64,000 bases of DNA from Comamonas sp. lk (GCA_945860595.1 CAMAQV010000004.1:1-64000); one strand, 5' to 3'. Counted from the stretch's first letter, positions 28,372-39,573 are shown. Notes: generated by a model from the letters alone, not told the origin. Numbers and translations are program-made.

Positions 28372-29324
28372 GCCCCCCCATGCAATTACAGGAAGTACTG
28401 CTGGCCGAACCGCGCGGTTTTTGCGCCGGCGTGGACCGCGCCATCGAGATCGTGGACCGCGCCCTCGACAAATTCGGCGCGCCGATTTATGTGCGCCATG
28501 AAATCGTGCACAACACCCATGTGGTCAACGACCTGCGCGCGCGTGGCGCGATTTTTATCGAGGAGTTGTCTGATGTGCCGCCGGGTGCCACGCTGATTTT
28601 TTCGGCGCACGGCGTGAGCAAAGCCGTGCAGGACGAGGCGCAGGCGCGGGGCTTTCAGGTGTTCGATGCCACCTGCCCGCTGGTCAGCAAGGTGCATGTG
28701 GAAGTGGCCAAGCTGCACAAAGAGGGCTACGAATTTTTGATGATCGGCCACAAAGGCCACCCGGAAGTCGAAGGCACCATGGGCCAGTTGGACAGCGGCA
28801 TCCATCTAGTGGAAGACGTGGCCGACGTGGCCCGTGTGCAGCCCGCCCAGACCGAGAAGCTGGCCATGGTTACCCAAACCACCTTGAGCGTGGACGACGC
28901 CGCAGAAATCGCCGCCGCCATCCAGGCACGCTTCCCCACCGTGCGCCTGCCCAAACAGCAAGACATTTGCTACGCCACCCAAAACCGCCAGGACGCGGTC
29001 AAGTTCATGAGTCCGCAGGTGGATGTGGTGATCGTAGTGGGCAGCCCGACCAGCTCCAACAGCAACCGTCTGGCCGAACTCGCCCGCAAACTGGGCGTGG
29101 ACGCCCATATGGTGGACCACGCCGACGAACTGCAAGCCGAATGGCTGGACGGCAAAGCGGGGGTGGGCCTGACCGCCGGCGCCTCTGCGCCCGATGTGCT
29201 GGTGCAAGCGGTGATCACGCGCCTGCGCGCCATGGGCGCAGTGTCTTTGCGCACGCTGGATGGCGTGCAGGAACATACCAAATTTCCCCTCCCCAAAGGC
29301 CTCAAGGCCGACTCCTTGGAATAA
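28368..29324 (+). CDS. ispH: 4-hydroxy-3-methylbut-2-enyl diphosphate reductase
   Basis: IspH, 318 residues, the last enzyme of the MEP pathway, which turns HMBPP into IPP and DMAPP. The three cluster-binding cysteines lie in RGFCAGVDRA, FDATCPLVSK and DICYATQNRQDAV, and HXXH-like histidines are seen in HEIVHNTHVV. The TSSNSNRL motif that binds the diphosphate is present. Starts within the fkpB stop and is followed by serS after 12 bp. Confidence 0.96.
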   Translation: MSPPMQLQEVLLAEPRGFCAGVDRAIEIVDRALDKFGAPIYVRHEIVHNTHVVNDLRARGAIFIEELSDVPPGATLIFSAHGVSKAVQDEAQARGFQVFDATCPLVSKVHVEVAKLHKEGYEFLMIGHKGHPEVEGTMGQLDSGIHLVEDVADVARVQPAQTEKLAMVTQTTLSVDDAAEIAAAIQARFPTVRLPKQQDICYATQNRQDAVKFMSPQVDVVIVVGSPTSSNSNRLAELARKLGVDAHMVDHADELQAEWLDGKAGVGLTAGASAPDVLVQAVITRLRAMGAVSLRTLDGVQEHTKFPLPKGLKADSLE

Positions 29325-30653
<1,329 letters not shown>

Positions 30654-30671
30654 TAGCCGCGCGCGGATCCA

Positions 30672-32066
30672 TCACGGGTCCATCGCCATCGACGGCGGGC
30701 TGTCCAGCAAGGCACGCAGAACAGTCAGCCCCTCCTCCAACTGGGCCACCGACGCGGCCGAATTCAGGCTGATGCGGATCGCATGCGGCGCAGGCGAGCG
30801 GCCCACGGCAAAGTGGTCGGCGGTGCGCACCAGTACACCGGCCTGGCGCAAGGCCGCCGCAAACTGACCGGCACGCCAGGGTTCGGGCAGGGGCAACCAG
30901 ATCAGCGGGTATTCAATGTCAGATTTGTAATCCAGCCCCGCCAGGAGGCGGTGGGCGCTGAGCAGCCGCTCGGCGGTCATGGCCCGCTGCTGCGCAATCA
31001 AGCGCTCCATGGCGCCACTCTCCAGCCAGCGCGTAGCAATCTCGGGCAAAAGCGGCGCGACCATCCAGCTGTCGGCGCGCATGCTGGCGGCAAATTTGCT
31101 CAGCCACTGCGGCGCAGCCTCCACATAACCGACCCGCAAACCGGGGGCCAGCACCTTGGAAAAGCTGGACAGCAAAAACGACTGCTCGGGCAGCCAGGTG
31201 GAGAGCGCAGGCAGCGGATGCGCCTGCATGGCGGCGTGCACACAGTCTTCGATGATGTACAGACCGTGGCTGCGCGCCACCTGTGCAATCGCCTCGCGCC
31301 GGTCCTGCGGCATGGTGGCACTGGTCGGGTTGTGCAGACTCGGCGCGCAGTAGACAAACTTGGTATCAAAGGTCTTGGCCGCGCGCTCCAGGGCGGCGGG
31401 CACCATACCTTGGGCGTCGGTTTCGATGCCAATCAGCTGCAAGCGCATGGATCGCGCCAGCGCCTGCAAACCGGGGTAGCTCAGCGTTTCGGTCAGCAGC
31501 GCGTCGCCCGGACGGGCTACCGTGCGCAGCACACAGGCCAGCCCGTGTTGCGCGCCGTGGGTGACCATCACCCGGTTCCACGCCCCGCTGGTGCCGAAGC
31601 GGCGCAGCCACTGGGCACCGGCCTCGCGGTGGCGGCGCATGCCAGTCTCGCTTTGGTAGCTCAGCACCTGGCGCAGCAAATTTCCGTCGTGCGCCAGGCT
31701 CTCGAATGCCTGGGTCAGGGCCAGGGTTTCGTCGCCGAACATGGCCACGTTGTGCGCCAGATCAATCGGCAGGGTTCCCGCCTCGGGCTCGATACTGCCC
31801 TCGGCGGTTTCGGGGGCGCGGACATAGGTACCGTCACCCACCCGGGCGATGGCCAGGCCCTGGCGCTCCAAAATGGCGTATGCGCGGCTGATGGTGCCGG
31901 TGGTCACGCCCAGGCGGTGCGCCAGACTGCGCTGGGGTGGCAGTTTTTCTCCAACCGGCAACTGCCCGTTGACGATGGCCTGGGCCAGGTCTTCGGCAAT
32001 GCACTGGTACTTGGGCTTGCTGCCGTCGCCCAAACTTGCGGTGGAAATCAGCTGTTCAAAGGACAT
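30672..32066 (-). CDS. MocR/GntR-type regulator with aminotransferase domain
   Basis: A 464-residue transcription factor. The N-terminal winged helix-turn-helix of the GntR family covers about residues 15-80 (KLPPQRSLAHRLGVTTGTIS), and the rest is a class I aminotransferase-like domain. The PLP lysine lies in SSFSKVLAPGLRVGY. MocR proteins sense an amino compound or PLP. It is divergent from the four-gene GMC operon, so it is the likely regulator of that operon. The shared 94-bp region carries a tandem 9-bp repeat that may be its operator. Start at 32066 (MSFEQLISTAS); the 32087 start is seven codons longer. Confidence 0.87.
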   Translation of the reverse strand: MSFEQLISTASLGDGSKPKYQCIAEDLAQAIVNGQLPVGEKLPPQRSLAHRLGVTTGTISRAYAILERQGLAIARVGDGTYVRAPETAEGSIEPEAGTLPIDLAHNVAMFGDETLALTQAFESLAHDGNLLRQVLSYQSETGMRRHREAGAQWLRRFGTSGAWNRVMVTHGAQHGLACVLRTVARPGDALLTETLSYPGLQALARSMRLQLIGIETDAQGMVPAALERAAKTFDTKFVYCAPSLHNPTSATMPQDRREAIAQVARSHGLYIIEDCVHAAMQAHPLPALSTWLPEQSFLLSSFSKVLAPGLRVGYVEAAPQWLSKFAASMRADSWMVAPLLPEIATRWLESGAMERLIAQQRAMTAERLLSAHRLLAGLDYKSDIEYPLIWLPLPEPWRAGQFAAALRQAGVLVRTADHFAVGRSPAPHAIRISLNSAASVAQLEEGLTVLRALLDSPPSMAMDP

Positions 32067-32160
32067 ACGGTGGTGAATCCGGGGCAATTACTTTATTTGT
32101 TGGCATTGTTGGCATGCAATGCGCTGCATAGTATCGGCCATTGATCCAGACGCACCCCGC
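32067..32160. promoter_or_regulatory. Divergent control region with tandem direct repeat and inverted repeat
   Basis: The region between the MocR-type regulator and the GMC oxidoreductase gene. TGTTGGCAT occurs twice head to tail (32098-32106 and 32107-32115). An inverted repeat ATGCA-6 nt-TGCAT follows at 32114-32129. MocR regulators such as GabR bind direct repeats, which makes this a candidate operator. The binding is inferred, not shown. Confidence 0.45.
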
Positions 32161-33789
32161 ATGACCGATTACGACTACATCATTGTTGGCGCAGGCTCCG
32201 CTGGGTGCGTGCTGGCCAAACGCCTGAGCGCCGATGCCCGCAACCGGGTCTTGCTGCTGGAGGCCGGTGGCTCGGACCGCAGCCCGCTGATCCAGGTTCC
32301 GCTGGGTTATGGCATGACCTTCACCGACCCGAAATACAACTGGATGTACAGCACCGAGCCCGACCCGGCGCTGGCGCACCGCGGCTCGTACTGGCCGCGC
32401 GGCAAGGTGCTGGGCGGCAGCAGCTCGCTCAATGCCATGGTCTATATGCGCGGGCAGGAAGGCGACTTCGACGACTGGCGCGACGCGGGCAACCCCGGCT
32501 GGGGCTGGAGCGATGTGCTGCCCTACTTCAAAAAATCCGAAGACCATGTGTGGGGCGCATCCGAGCACCACGGCGCAGGTGGCGAGTTACGGGTGAGCGA
32601 CTTTGCCGACCAGGTGCACCCGATTTGCAGCCGCTTTTTAGAAGCGGGCGAGCGCCTGGGTTACGGCCTGACCGATGACTTCAACGGCGCGCGCAAAGAA
32701 GGTTTTGGCCTGTGGCAAATGACGATTCGCGATGGCCTGCGCGCCTCGACCTCCAACGCGTTTTTGCGCCCGGTGATGCACCGCAGCAACCTCACCCTGA
32801 CCACCGGCGCCATGGTCAACCGCGTTCTGCTCGAAGGCCGCAAAGCGGTCGGCGTAGCCTGCACCTTGGACGGGCGCAGCGTGCACTTCAAGGCGCACAA
32901 AGAAGTCATTGTGGCGGGCGGCGCCATCAACTCGCCGCAGCTGCTACAGCTCTCGGGACTGGGCGATGGCGCGCTGCTGCAGTCCAGAGGCGTGGCCACG
33001 GTGCAGCACCTGCCGCAGGTGGGCCAGGGCTTGCAAGACCATTTGGCGGTGTCCTACTTTTTCAAGTCGCGCGTGCCCACGCTCAACAACACTTTGCGGC
33101 CCTGGAGCGGCAAGCTCTTGGCCGGTATTCGCTACCTGCTCACGCGCAAAGGCCCGCTGGGCATGAGCGTCAACCAGGCCGGGGCTTTTGTGCGCAGCCG
33201 CCCGGAGCTGGCGCGGCCGAATCTGCATTTGTATTTCAACCCCTTGAGCTACACCGCCAACACGGCGGCGGTGACGGGCAAGCGCTTTCAGTTGCAGCAG
33301 CCCGACCCCTTCGCGGCGTTTTTGATTTCTTTCAACACCTGCCGCCCGACCAGCCGGGGCAGTGTCACCATCCGCAGCAGCAACCCGCTGGAGAAGCCGC
33401 GGATTGAAACCAACTTTCTGAGTACCGAGCACGACCGGGCCGACATCGTCGAAGGCGCGCGTTTGCTGCGCACCATTGCCGCCACTGCGCCGCTGGCTGA
33501 GATTGTTGAAAGCGAGCACCTGCCCGGCGTGCAGGTGCAGTCCGAAGCAGCCATCCTGGCCGACTTTGCCAAGCGCGCCGGTTCGGTCTACCACGCCAGC
33601 TGCACCTGCGCCATGGGGTCGGATCCCAGCACCAGCGTGGTCGACGCCCGGCTGCGGGTACACGGCATGCAGAAGCTGCGGGTGATTGACGCCTCGGTCT
33701 TCCCAGCCGTCACCTCGGGTAATACCAACGCACCCACGATCATGGTCGCCGAAAAAGGCGCGGACATGGTTTTGCAGGACAACGCATAA
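32161..33789 (+). CDS. GMC-family oxidoreductase (choline dehydrogenase-like)
   Basis: A 542-residue FAD-dependent alcohol dehydrogenase. The FAD-binding motif [13 protein letters not shown] is at the N-terminus, [14 protein letters not shown] is the GMC signature 1 region, and the C-terminal catalytic part contains [13 protein letters not shown] and [15 protein letters not shown]. The family oxidises primary alcohols to aldehydes; choline is the best-known substrate, but no betaine gene lies near. It opens the operon divergent from the MocR regulator. The ATG at 32161 starts the Rossmann motif at its usual distance. Confidence 0.88.
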   Translation: MTDYDYIIVGAGSAGCVLAKRLSADARNRVLLLEAGGSDRSPLIQVPLGYGMTFTDPKYNWMYSTEPDPALAHRGSYWPRGKVLGGSSSLNAMVYMRGQEGDFDDWRDAGNPGWGWSDVLPYFKKSEDHVWGASEHHGAGGELRVSDFADQVHPICSRFLEAGERLGYGLTDDFNGARKEGFGLWQMTIRDGLRASTSNAFLRPVMHRSNLTLTTGAMVNRVLLEGRKAVGVACTLDGRSVHFKAHKEVIVAGGAINSPQLLQLSGLGDGALLQSRGVATVQHLPQVGQGLQDHLAVSYFFKSRVPTLNNTLRPWSGKLLAGIRYLLTRKGPLGMSVNQAGAFVRSRPELARPNLHLYFNPLSYTANTAAVTGKRFQLQQPDPFAAFLISFNTCRPTSRGSVTIRSSNPLEKPRIETNFLSTEHDRADIVEGARLLRTIAATAPLAEIVESEHLPGVQVQSEAAILADFAKRAGSVYHASCTCAMGSDPSTSVVDARLRVHGMQKLRVIDASVFPAVTSGNTNAPTIMVAEKGADMVLQDNA

Positions 33790-33823
33790 ATTTTTCACCC
33801 ACTTTTTTAGACAAGGACGCAGC

Positions 33824-34753
33824 ATGAGCACCTCCAAACTCCGCATCGGATTCATCGGCCTGGGCGCACTCGGCGAGGGCCTGTGCAACAACCTGGTCAA
33901 AGCCGGTTACTCCGTCACCGTGAACGACCTGAACAAAGACCTGGCCAAGCGGCTGCTGGAAGGTGGCGCGGCGTGGTCGGACGACGTGGCCGGCACCTGC
34001 CGCAATGCGGACGTGGTGATCACCGTGCTGCCATCCCCCGCCATCTCGCGCAAGGTGGTCGAAGGCGCAAACGGTGTGTTTGACAACCTCAAGTCCGGCG
34101 GCACCTGGATTGAGATGAGCACTACCGACATGGAAGACCTGCTGCGTCTGGCCGATGTCGCCAAGTCCAAAGGCATTACCGTATTGGAGTGCCCGGTCAC
34201 CGGCGGCGTGCACCTGGCCAATTCGGGCGAGATCACCGTGCTGGTGGGCGGCGAGCAATCCACCTTTGACCGCGTGCAGGACATCCTGGGCACCATGGGC
34301 GGCGAGATCATTTACATGGGCAAGATGGGCAACGCCTCGGTGGTCAAAGTAGTCACCAATATGCTGGCCTTCATCCACCTGATTGCCGCAGGCGAGGCCA
34401 TGATGCTGCCCGCCAAATACGGTGTAGACCCGGATGCCACCTACCGCGCCATCCGCGCGAGTTCGGGCAACAGCTTTGTGCACGAGACCGAATCCAAGCT
34501 GGTGCTCTCGGGCAGCTACAACGTCAAATTCACCATGGACCTGGCTTGCAAAGACCTGGGTCTGGTCAACGGCATTGCCGAAAAAATCGGCGTGCCGCTG
34601 GAGCTGGGCTCGATGGCGCAGCAGATCTTCCGCCGCGCGCGCGGCCTCTACGGCAGCCAGGCGCAATCGCCCGAAGTCGTGCGCATGATTGAAGCGGCCT
34701 GCGGCCTGGAGCTGCGCGCACCCGGCTACCCCACCGAACTGGTTGCCGAATAA
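33824..34753 (+). CDS. Beta-hydroxyacid dehydrogenase (3-hydroxyisobutyrate dehydrogenase family)
   Basis: A 309-residue NAD(P)-dependent reductase. The Rossmann motif is GFIGLGALGEGL, the substrate-binding motif is ECPVTGGVHLANSGEITVLVGG with change of DAPVSGG to ECPVTGG, and the catalytic Lys lies in GNASVVKVVTNM. Relatives act on 3-hydroxyisobutyrate, tartronate semialdehyde or related acids. It starts 35 bp after the GMC gene with an AAGGA ribosome site. Confidence 0.87.
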   Translation: MSTSKLRIGFIGLGALGEGLCNNLVKAGYSVTVNDLNKDLAKRLLEGGAAWSDDVAGTCRNADVVITVLPSPAISRKVVEGANGVFDNLKSGGTWIEMSTTDMEDLLRLADVAKSKGITVLECPVTGGVHLANSGEITVLVGGEQSTFDRVQDILGTMGGEIIYMGKMGNASVVKVVTNMLAFIHLIAAGEAMMLPAKYGVDPDATYRAIRASSGNSFVHETESKLVLSGSYNVKFTMDLACKDLGLVNGIAEKIGVPLELGSMAQQIFRRARGLYGSQAQSPEVVRMIEAACGLELRAPGYPTELVAE

Positions 34754-34770
34754 CACCGAGCGGGTCCAAC

Positions 34771-36201
34771 ATGAATACACATTGCAATTTCTACATCGAC
34801 GGCCAATGGGTCGAGCCCGCTGGCGCACACACGGTCCATGCCGCCGTCAGCCCCGGTGACGAATCGGTGGTGGGCGAGGTAATGATGGGCAGCGCGGAGG
34901 ACGCCAACCGCGCGGTGGCCGCCGCCCGCCGCGCCTTTGACGCGTACAGCCAAACCAGCCTGGCCTACCGCACCGAGATGCTGCACAAGCTGCAAGCTGT
35001 TTTTGAGCGCCGTTACGACGAAATGGCCCACGCCATCAGCACCGAGATGGGCGCGCCCTGGGACTGGGCCTACGAGCAGCAAGCCGAGTGCGGCCCCGGC
35101 CACATCAAAGCCACGCTGGAAGCCGCAAAAGACTTCCCTTGGGAAAGCCGCAGCGGCGACAACGCGGACCTGGTGTGCGAACCCATCGGCGTGTGCCTGC
35201 TGATCACGCCCTGGAACTGGCCGCTCAACCAGATTGCCGCCAAACTCGCGCCCGCCTTGCTAGCCGGTTGCACCGTGGTGCTCAAGCCCAGCGAATACGC
35301 GCCGCTGTCGGGCAAGCTGGTGGCCGAGTTTGTGCACGAGGCGGGTTACCCGAGCGGCGTATTCAACATGCTGTACGGCGACGGCCCCATCATTGGCCCG
35401 GTGCTCAGCAGCCACCCGGATGTGGACTTCATCTCGTTTACCGGCTCTACCGCCGCCGGTGTTTCTGTGGCCAAGAATGCAGCCGACTCGGTCAAGCGCG
35501 TGGTGCAAGAACTCGGTGGCAAATCGCCCAATATCGTTTTCGCCGACAGCGACTTGGACAAGGCCATACGCTGGAGTGTGAACAAGTGCATGAGCAATAC
35601 GGGGCAGAGCTGCAACGCCCCCACGCGCTTGCTGGTAGAGCGCAGCGTGTACGCCCAGGCTGTGGAACTGGCCGCCAAGTACGGCGCAGAAGTGCCCGTC
35701 ATCCGCGCATCCGACAAAGGCAAAGGAATTGGCCCGCTGGCCAGCAAGCGGCAGTGGGACACGGTGCAGCGCTACATCCAGATCGCGCTGGACGAAGGCG
35801 CGCGCATGGTCTGCGGCGGCCTGGGCCGCCCGGTGGGCATGGACAAAGGCTTTTACGCCCGCCCCACCATCTTTGCCGATGTGCACAACCAGATGCGCAT
35901 CGCGCGCGAAGAAGTCTTCGGCCCGGTGCTGGTGATGATTCCGTTTGATACCGAAGCCGAGGCCATCGCCATCGGCAACGACACGCCCTACGGCCTGGCT
36001 GCCTACATCCAGTGCGCCGACGTGCCGCGCGCCAAACGTGTGGCGCGGCGTCTGCGTGCGGGCATGGTGTCCATCAACGGCCAGTGGCAAGACTACTGCT
36101 CGCCTTTTGGCGGCTACAAACAAAGCGGCAACGGCCGCGAATGGGGACGCTTCGGCTTGCAGGATTACGTAGAGCTCAAGGTCATCAACTGCGCCAACTA
36201 A
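34771..36201 (+). CDS. Aldehyde dehydrogenase
   Basis: An NAD(P)-dependent aldehyde dehydrogenase of 476 residues. Seen: ITPWNWPLNQIAAKLAPAL for the cofactor site, FTGSTAAG, the catalytic Glu in ELGGKSPNIV and the catalytic Cys in NTGQSCNAPTRLL, and EEVFGPVLVMIPF near the end. It would oxidise the aldehyde made by the GMC dehydrogenase, which fits the operon. The substrate cannot be told. It starts 18 bp after the dehydrogenase. Confidence 0.9.
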   Translation: MNTHCNFYIDGQWVEPAGAHTVHAAVSPGDESVVGEVMMGSAEDANRAVAAARRAFDAYSQTSLAYRTEMLHKLQAVFERRYDEMAHAISTEMGAPWDWAYEQQAECGPGHIKATLEAAKDFPWESRSGDNADLVCEPIGVCLLITPWNWPLNQIAAKLAPALLAGCTVVLKPSEYAPLSGKLVAEFVHEAGYPSGVFNMLYGDGPIIGPVLSSHPDVDFISFTGSTAAGVSVAKNAADSVKRVVQELGGKSPNIVFADSDLDKAIRWSVNKCMSNTGQSCNAPTRLLVERSVYAQAVELAAKYGAEVPVIRASDKGKGIGPLASKRQWDTVQRYIQIALDEGARMVCGGLGRPVGMDKGFYARPTIFADVHNQMRIAREEVFGPVLVMIPFDTEAEAIAIGNDTPYGLAAYIQCADVPRAKRVARRLRAGMVSINGQWQDYCSPFGGYKQSGNGREWGRFGLQDYVELKVINCAN

Positions 36202-36259
36202 GTCACACGGCCAGCCCTGAACCGGCACGCACCCAGCAATAAAGAGGACAGGAGACAGC

Positions 36260-37450
36260 ATGAAAATCACCGACGTAAAAACCTTTGTGGTCGGCAACCC
36301 CCCGCCCGGCTTTGGCGGACGCTATTTTGTGTTCATCAAGCTGGTGACCGACGCGGGCATAGAAGGCCTGGGCGAGGTCTACAACCTGCCCTACCACCCG
36401 CATGTGGTCGAGCACATGGTGCGCGACGTGGTCGAGCGCTGCGTGGTCGGCAAAGACCCCTATGACATTGAGCGCATCTGGCGCAGCGTCTACGGCAGCG
36501 GATTTATCCACCGGCCCGACATCAGCACCATGGGCATCCTGAGCGCCATTGAAATGGCCTGCTGGGACATTGTGGGTAAAGACGTCAACAAGCCCGTATA
36601 CAAACTGCTGGGCGGCCAGGTACACGAAAAACTGCGCAGCTACACCTACATCTACCCCAAAGAGGGTGACAAAACCAATGTGTACGCCGACCCGGTGCTG
36701 GCCGCTGAGCGCGCTGCTGAATACCTGTCCATGGGCTTTACCGCCCTCAAATTTGACCCGGCCGGCCCCTACACCGTCTACGACGGGCGCCAGTTATCTC
36801 TGACCGAACTGGACCGCTCCGAGACCTTTTGCCGCCTGCTGCGCGATGCCGTGGGCAGCAAAGCCGACTTGCTATTCGGCACCCACGGCCAAATGACCGC
36901 CGCCGGTGCCCTGCGCCTGGCGCGCCGCCTGGAGCCCTACGACCCGCTGTGGCTGGAAGAGCCGGTTCCACCGGACAACCAGCGCGAGATGGCCAAGGTC
37001 GCGCGCGGCACCACCATCCCAGTGGCCTGCGGCGAGCGCCTGGCGACCAAGTGGGAATTCCAGCGCGTACTCGAAGAAGGTGCTGCCGCCATCCTGCAAA
37101 TGAACCTGGGGCGCGTAGGCGGCATTCTGGAGGGCAAAAAAATTGCCGCCATGGCCGAGGCCTGCCATGTGCAAATCGCGCCGCACCTGTACTGCGGTCC
37201 GGTGGTCGGTGCCGCCAACATCCAGCTCGCCACCTGCAGCCCCAACTTCCTGATCCAAGAGAGCATCTTGGACTGGAAAGGCTTTCACACGGATATCCTG
37301 AAAAAGCCTATCCAATGGGAAAACGGCTACATCATCCCGCCCACCGCCCCCGGACTGGGCGTTGAGCTCGATGAAGATGTGGCCCGCGCCCACCCATATA
37401 CGGGCAGCATGCTGCATTTGGATATGACGCACGCACCTGCGGGGGTGTGA
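36260..37450 (+). CDS. Enolase-superfamily enzyme (mandelate racemase/muconate lactonizing family)
   Basis: A 396-residue enzyme with the enolase-superfamily fold. The N-terminal capping domain (KITDVKTFVV) is followed by a TIM-barrel with likely metal ligands in the LLFGTHGQMT, WLEEPVPP and ACGERLATK strands. His in QIAPHLYCGPV fits the catalytic His. Such enzymes dehydrate or epimerise sugar acids. The first ligand, usually Asp or Glu in this family, is at an unusual position (FGTHGQ), close to the mannonate/galactonate dehydratase pattern. It is the last gene of the operon. Confidence 0.85.
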   Translation: MKITDVKTFVVGNPPPGFGGRYFVFIKLVTDAGIEGLGEVYNLPYHPHVVEHMVRDVVERCVVGKDPYDIERIWRSVYGSGFIHRPDISTMGILSAIEMACWDIVGKDVNKPVYKLLGGQVHEKLRSYTYIYPKEGDKTNVYADPVLAAERAAEYLSMGFTALKFDPAGPYTVYDGRQLSLTELDRSETFCRLLRDAVGSKADLLFGTHGQMTAAGALRLARRLEPYDPLWLEEPVPPDNQREMAKVARGTTIPVACGERLATKWEFQRVLEEGAAAILQMNLGRVGGILEGKKIAAMAEACHVQIAPHLYCGPVVGAANIQLATCSPNFLIQESILDWKGFHTDILKKPIQWENGYIIPPTAPGLGVELDEDVARAHPYTGSMLHLDMTHAPAGV

Positions 37451-37638
37451 GGGGACTGCGCTCAGCGTACCCATACGCCAGTCTCTGGTTCTTCGCACCC
37501 GGCCCTGGTTGCTGTAGGCGGCTGTCATGGCGGTCACACAACGAAAATGGTTTGGATACACAATCTCCGTACATTCCCGACAAATGCGTGGAATATGCCC
37601 ATCCAGGGGAGCTTTATTACAACAAGTAAACCAGGCTC
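37451..37638. other. 188-bp intergenic region at the border of the low-GC segment
   Basis: A non-coding stretch where base composition shifts from GC-rich to a visibly more balanced composition. An open frame here has no recognisable features. The promoter of the following SEDS-PBP operon must lie here; no clear -35/-10 pair was fixed. No tRNA, integrase or att-like repeat is seen. Confidence 0.4.
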
Positions 37639-39573
37639 GTGATTGGTGTGAACAGATTAGCAGTTTTTTTAAAAGTACTGGCGTTTCAGCATAAAAGCGG
37701 CTTCGCAGGGGTGCTGTGCGCGCTGATCCTGGGGCTTGAGTTTTTTTTCATCCAGCAAATTCCGCAAGCGCCGGAAAGCAACGTGGTGGGCATACGGTAT
37801 GCCTTGAACGATGAGGTTTTGAAATCCAAACCGGCATCCCATAGCGGACCGCAGGCATTCTGTGAAGCCTGGACCGGTGGGCCAAGCGCTGAGGTTGATT
37901 GTCTTACCGGGTTATCGGTCTCAGACTTCAAACCCCGCCTAGCGCCTACGACATCAGCCTTACTGGAACAAACAAAAACGGATGTCAACGAACAGCTGCG
38001 TTGGATGAAAGGTGTACTGAACACACTGGACTCCCAACTCAGGCTCCGACCGCAGCAAGCAAATCTGGTGGTCGCATTGGGTACACGTATCGCAGCTTTA
38101 GAGACCCTGAAGGAACCTGCTGTCGGGGCAGATGCGAGCATGCACTATCAAACAATGTTTCGTTTGCTGCTGTTAATGGACGGTGTGAACTACGACAGCA
38201 TGCAAAACACATTTCGACCGAAGCAGTGGGATATTGCCCGGTTGTTTGACCAGTCGGATCGCTGGGTGCAGCGGGGAACAGATCAAGAATTAGCGCGTAC
38301 GAGCTTGCCCTGGCTGGTCATGATGGGTTCTATTGTTTTGCTTACGCTTGCATATTGGCGCGCCGGTTTACTGGGGATTTTCTGTATCGGCATGTATTTG
38401 TCGATAACCTCACTGAGCCTGCTCATCGCCAGCGACGCGGCCATGCATTTTGGAATCAATAGTCTTTACTATCACCTGAATCCTCTTGGCAATCAAATGG
38501 ATCGGCAACTCACGATTCAACTCCTGGGCTACGCCATCATTGCGGCCTTGTTACTGGGAAAAGGCTGGATTCCACGCATGTTCAATACCATCATCGTGAA
38601 CCAAAAATGGAGTGTTGTGTTGATTGCAGGGATGGTGGTATGCGCGTACACGTTCCTGCGGGGTCCCGCGCTCGGTTCCGAGGCTTTAAAGATCGGGCTT
38701 GCCTGTCTGGCTGGTGCTCTCATGGCGGATCAAGGCCGTATATTGCACCTGGTCCGGAAATACGCACCGCAATCGCTACAACCCGTTGTCATGTGGAACG
38801 CAGCCGTGCACGCCATCAAGGGACGACAGGGGACGTGTAACGCGACGCACCGGGTTCTTTCCCATGTCGCTTTACCGTTACTGAGTTTGACTGGTTTCGG
38901 CTTCGCAATGCTCGCTATGGTTGCCCTGGTGTTCCACGATTTAGGCGGCGCGCTGATCGCAGCATTGCTATTGATCACCAGCTTGTTTTTGGTATTCGGT
39001 TCGCGTCCCGCCTTTCTATCACTGGCGGTTATGGCCTGCGCCGGTGTGGTGATGGGTCACACAGAAAAGGTACAAAAGCGCATTGAGTTGATGCTGGATC
39101 CGATGACTGCGGCCATCAGTGATTTTGCACGGCTAAATGCATTTTCCGACGCATCAGCGCCCTCAGGGTTCGGTTTTGGACGTATCGCCTGGTGCAATGA
39201 GCAAGGAACTTGCTTGCCCTTACAAGTTCTCAGTGATTACATTCCAACCTTACTCGATGGTTTGGCGGGTCCCCTTGCCGCGAAGATATTGTTTTTAATT
39301 TTATGCCTGTATTTCACTGCACTGGCAGGCCTTGCGTGTTGGAGATTTTTAACAGGCCACGCCGACTCCCGCGCGATCTCCATGGCAACATTTTTTCTAT
39401 TGTTGGCCAGTCTCCTGCAAACCATCATTACGTTTTTTGGTAACTGGCGTTTGATACCTTTGACCGGCCTTGGGGTTCCGTTGCTAGGGATTGGAATATC
39501 GACCATGCTGGCACCGACGCTTGCAATTGGATTTTTGCTGATCAGCCAGAAGCCGCGGAGCGCAGCGGCATGA
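37639..39573 (+). CDS. SEDS-family (RodA/FtsW-like) protein with extra extracytoplasmic domain
   Basis: A 644-residue membrane protein. The C-terminal 420 residues form many hydrophobic helices with features of the SEDS family of peptidoglycan glycosyltransferases: HDLGGALIAAL, LMLDPMTAAISDF, GFGFGRIAW in place of the usual GG-GGFGxG loop, and a final IPLTGLGVPLLGIGIS in place of LPLTGxPLPFxSYGGS. Between the first helix (near residues 20-38) and the remaining helices (from about 222) lies a soluble region of about 180 residues, absent from standard RodA/FtsW. The start is GTG at 37639. It overlaps the PBP-like gene by 4 bp. The sequence is very divergent, so the family call rests on C-terminal motifs plus pairing with the transpeptidase. 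Confidence 0.7.
   Translation: MIGVNRLAVFLKVLAFQHKSGFAGVLCALILGLEFFFIQQIPQAPESNVVGIRYALNDEVLKSKPASHSGPQAFCEAWTGGPSAEVDCLTGLSVSDFKPRLAPTTSALLEQTKTDVNEQLRWMKGVLNTLDSQLRLRPQQANLVVALGTRIAALETLKEPAVGADASMHYQTMFRLLLLMDGVNYDSMQNTFRPKQWDIARLFDQSDRWVQRGTDQELARTSLPWLVMMGSIVLLTLAYWRAGLLGIFCIGMYLSITSLSLLIASDAAMHFGINSLYYHLNPLGNQMDRQLTIQLLGYAIIAALLLGKGWIPRMFNTIIVNQKWSVVLIAGMVVCAYTFLRGPALGSEALKIGLACLAGALMADQGRILHLVRKYAPQSLQPVVMWNAAVHAIKGRQGTCNATHRVLSHVALPLLSLTGFGFAMLAMVALVFHDLGGALIAALLLITSLFLVFGSRPAFLSLAVMACAGVVMGHTEKVQKRIELMLDPMTAAISDFARLNAFSDASAPSGFGFGRIAWCNEQGTCLPLQVLSDYIPTLLDGLAGPLAAKILFLILCLYFTALAGLACWRFLTGHADSRAISMATFFLLLASLLQTIITFFGNWRLIPLTGLGVPLLGIGISTMLAPTLAIGFLLISQKPRSAAA

Noticed and set aside
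37447-37629. Open frame of 60 codons at the low-GC border.
   Set aside because: No ribosome site, no family likeness and codons unlike neighbours; it is read-through of non-coding sequence.
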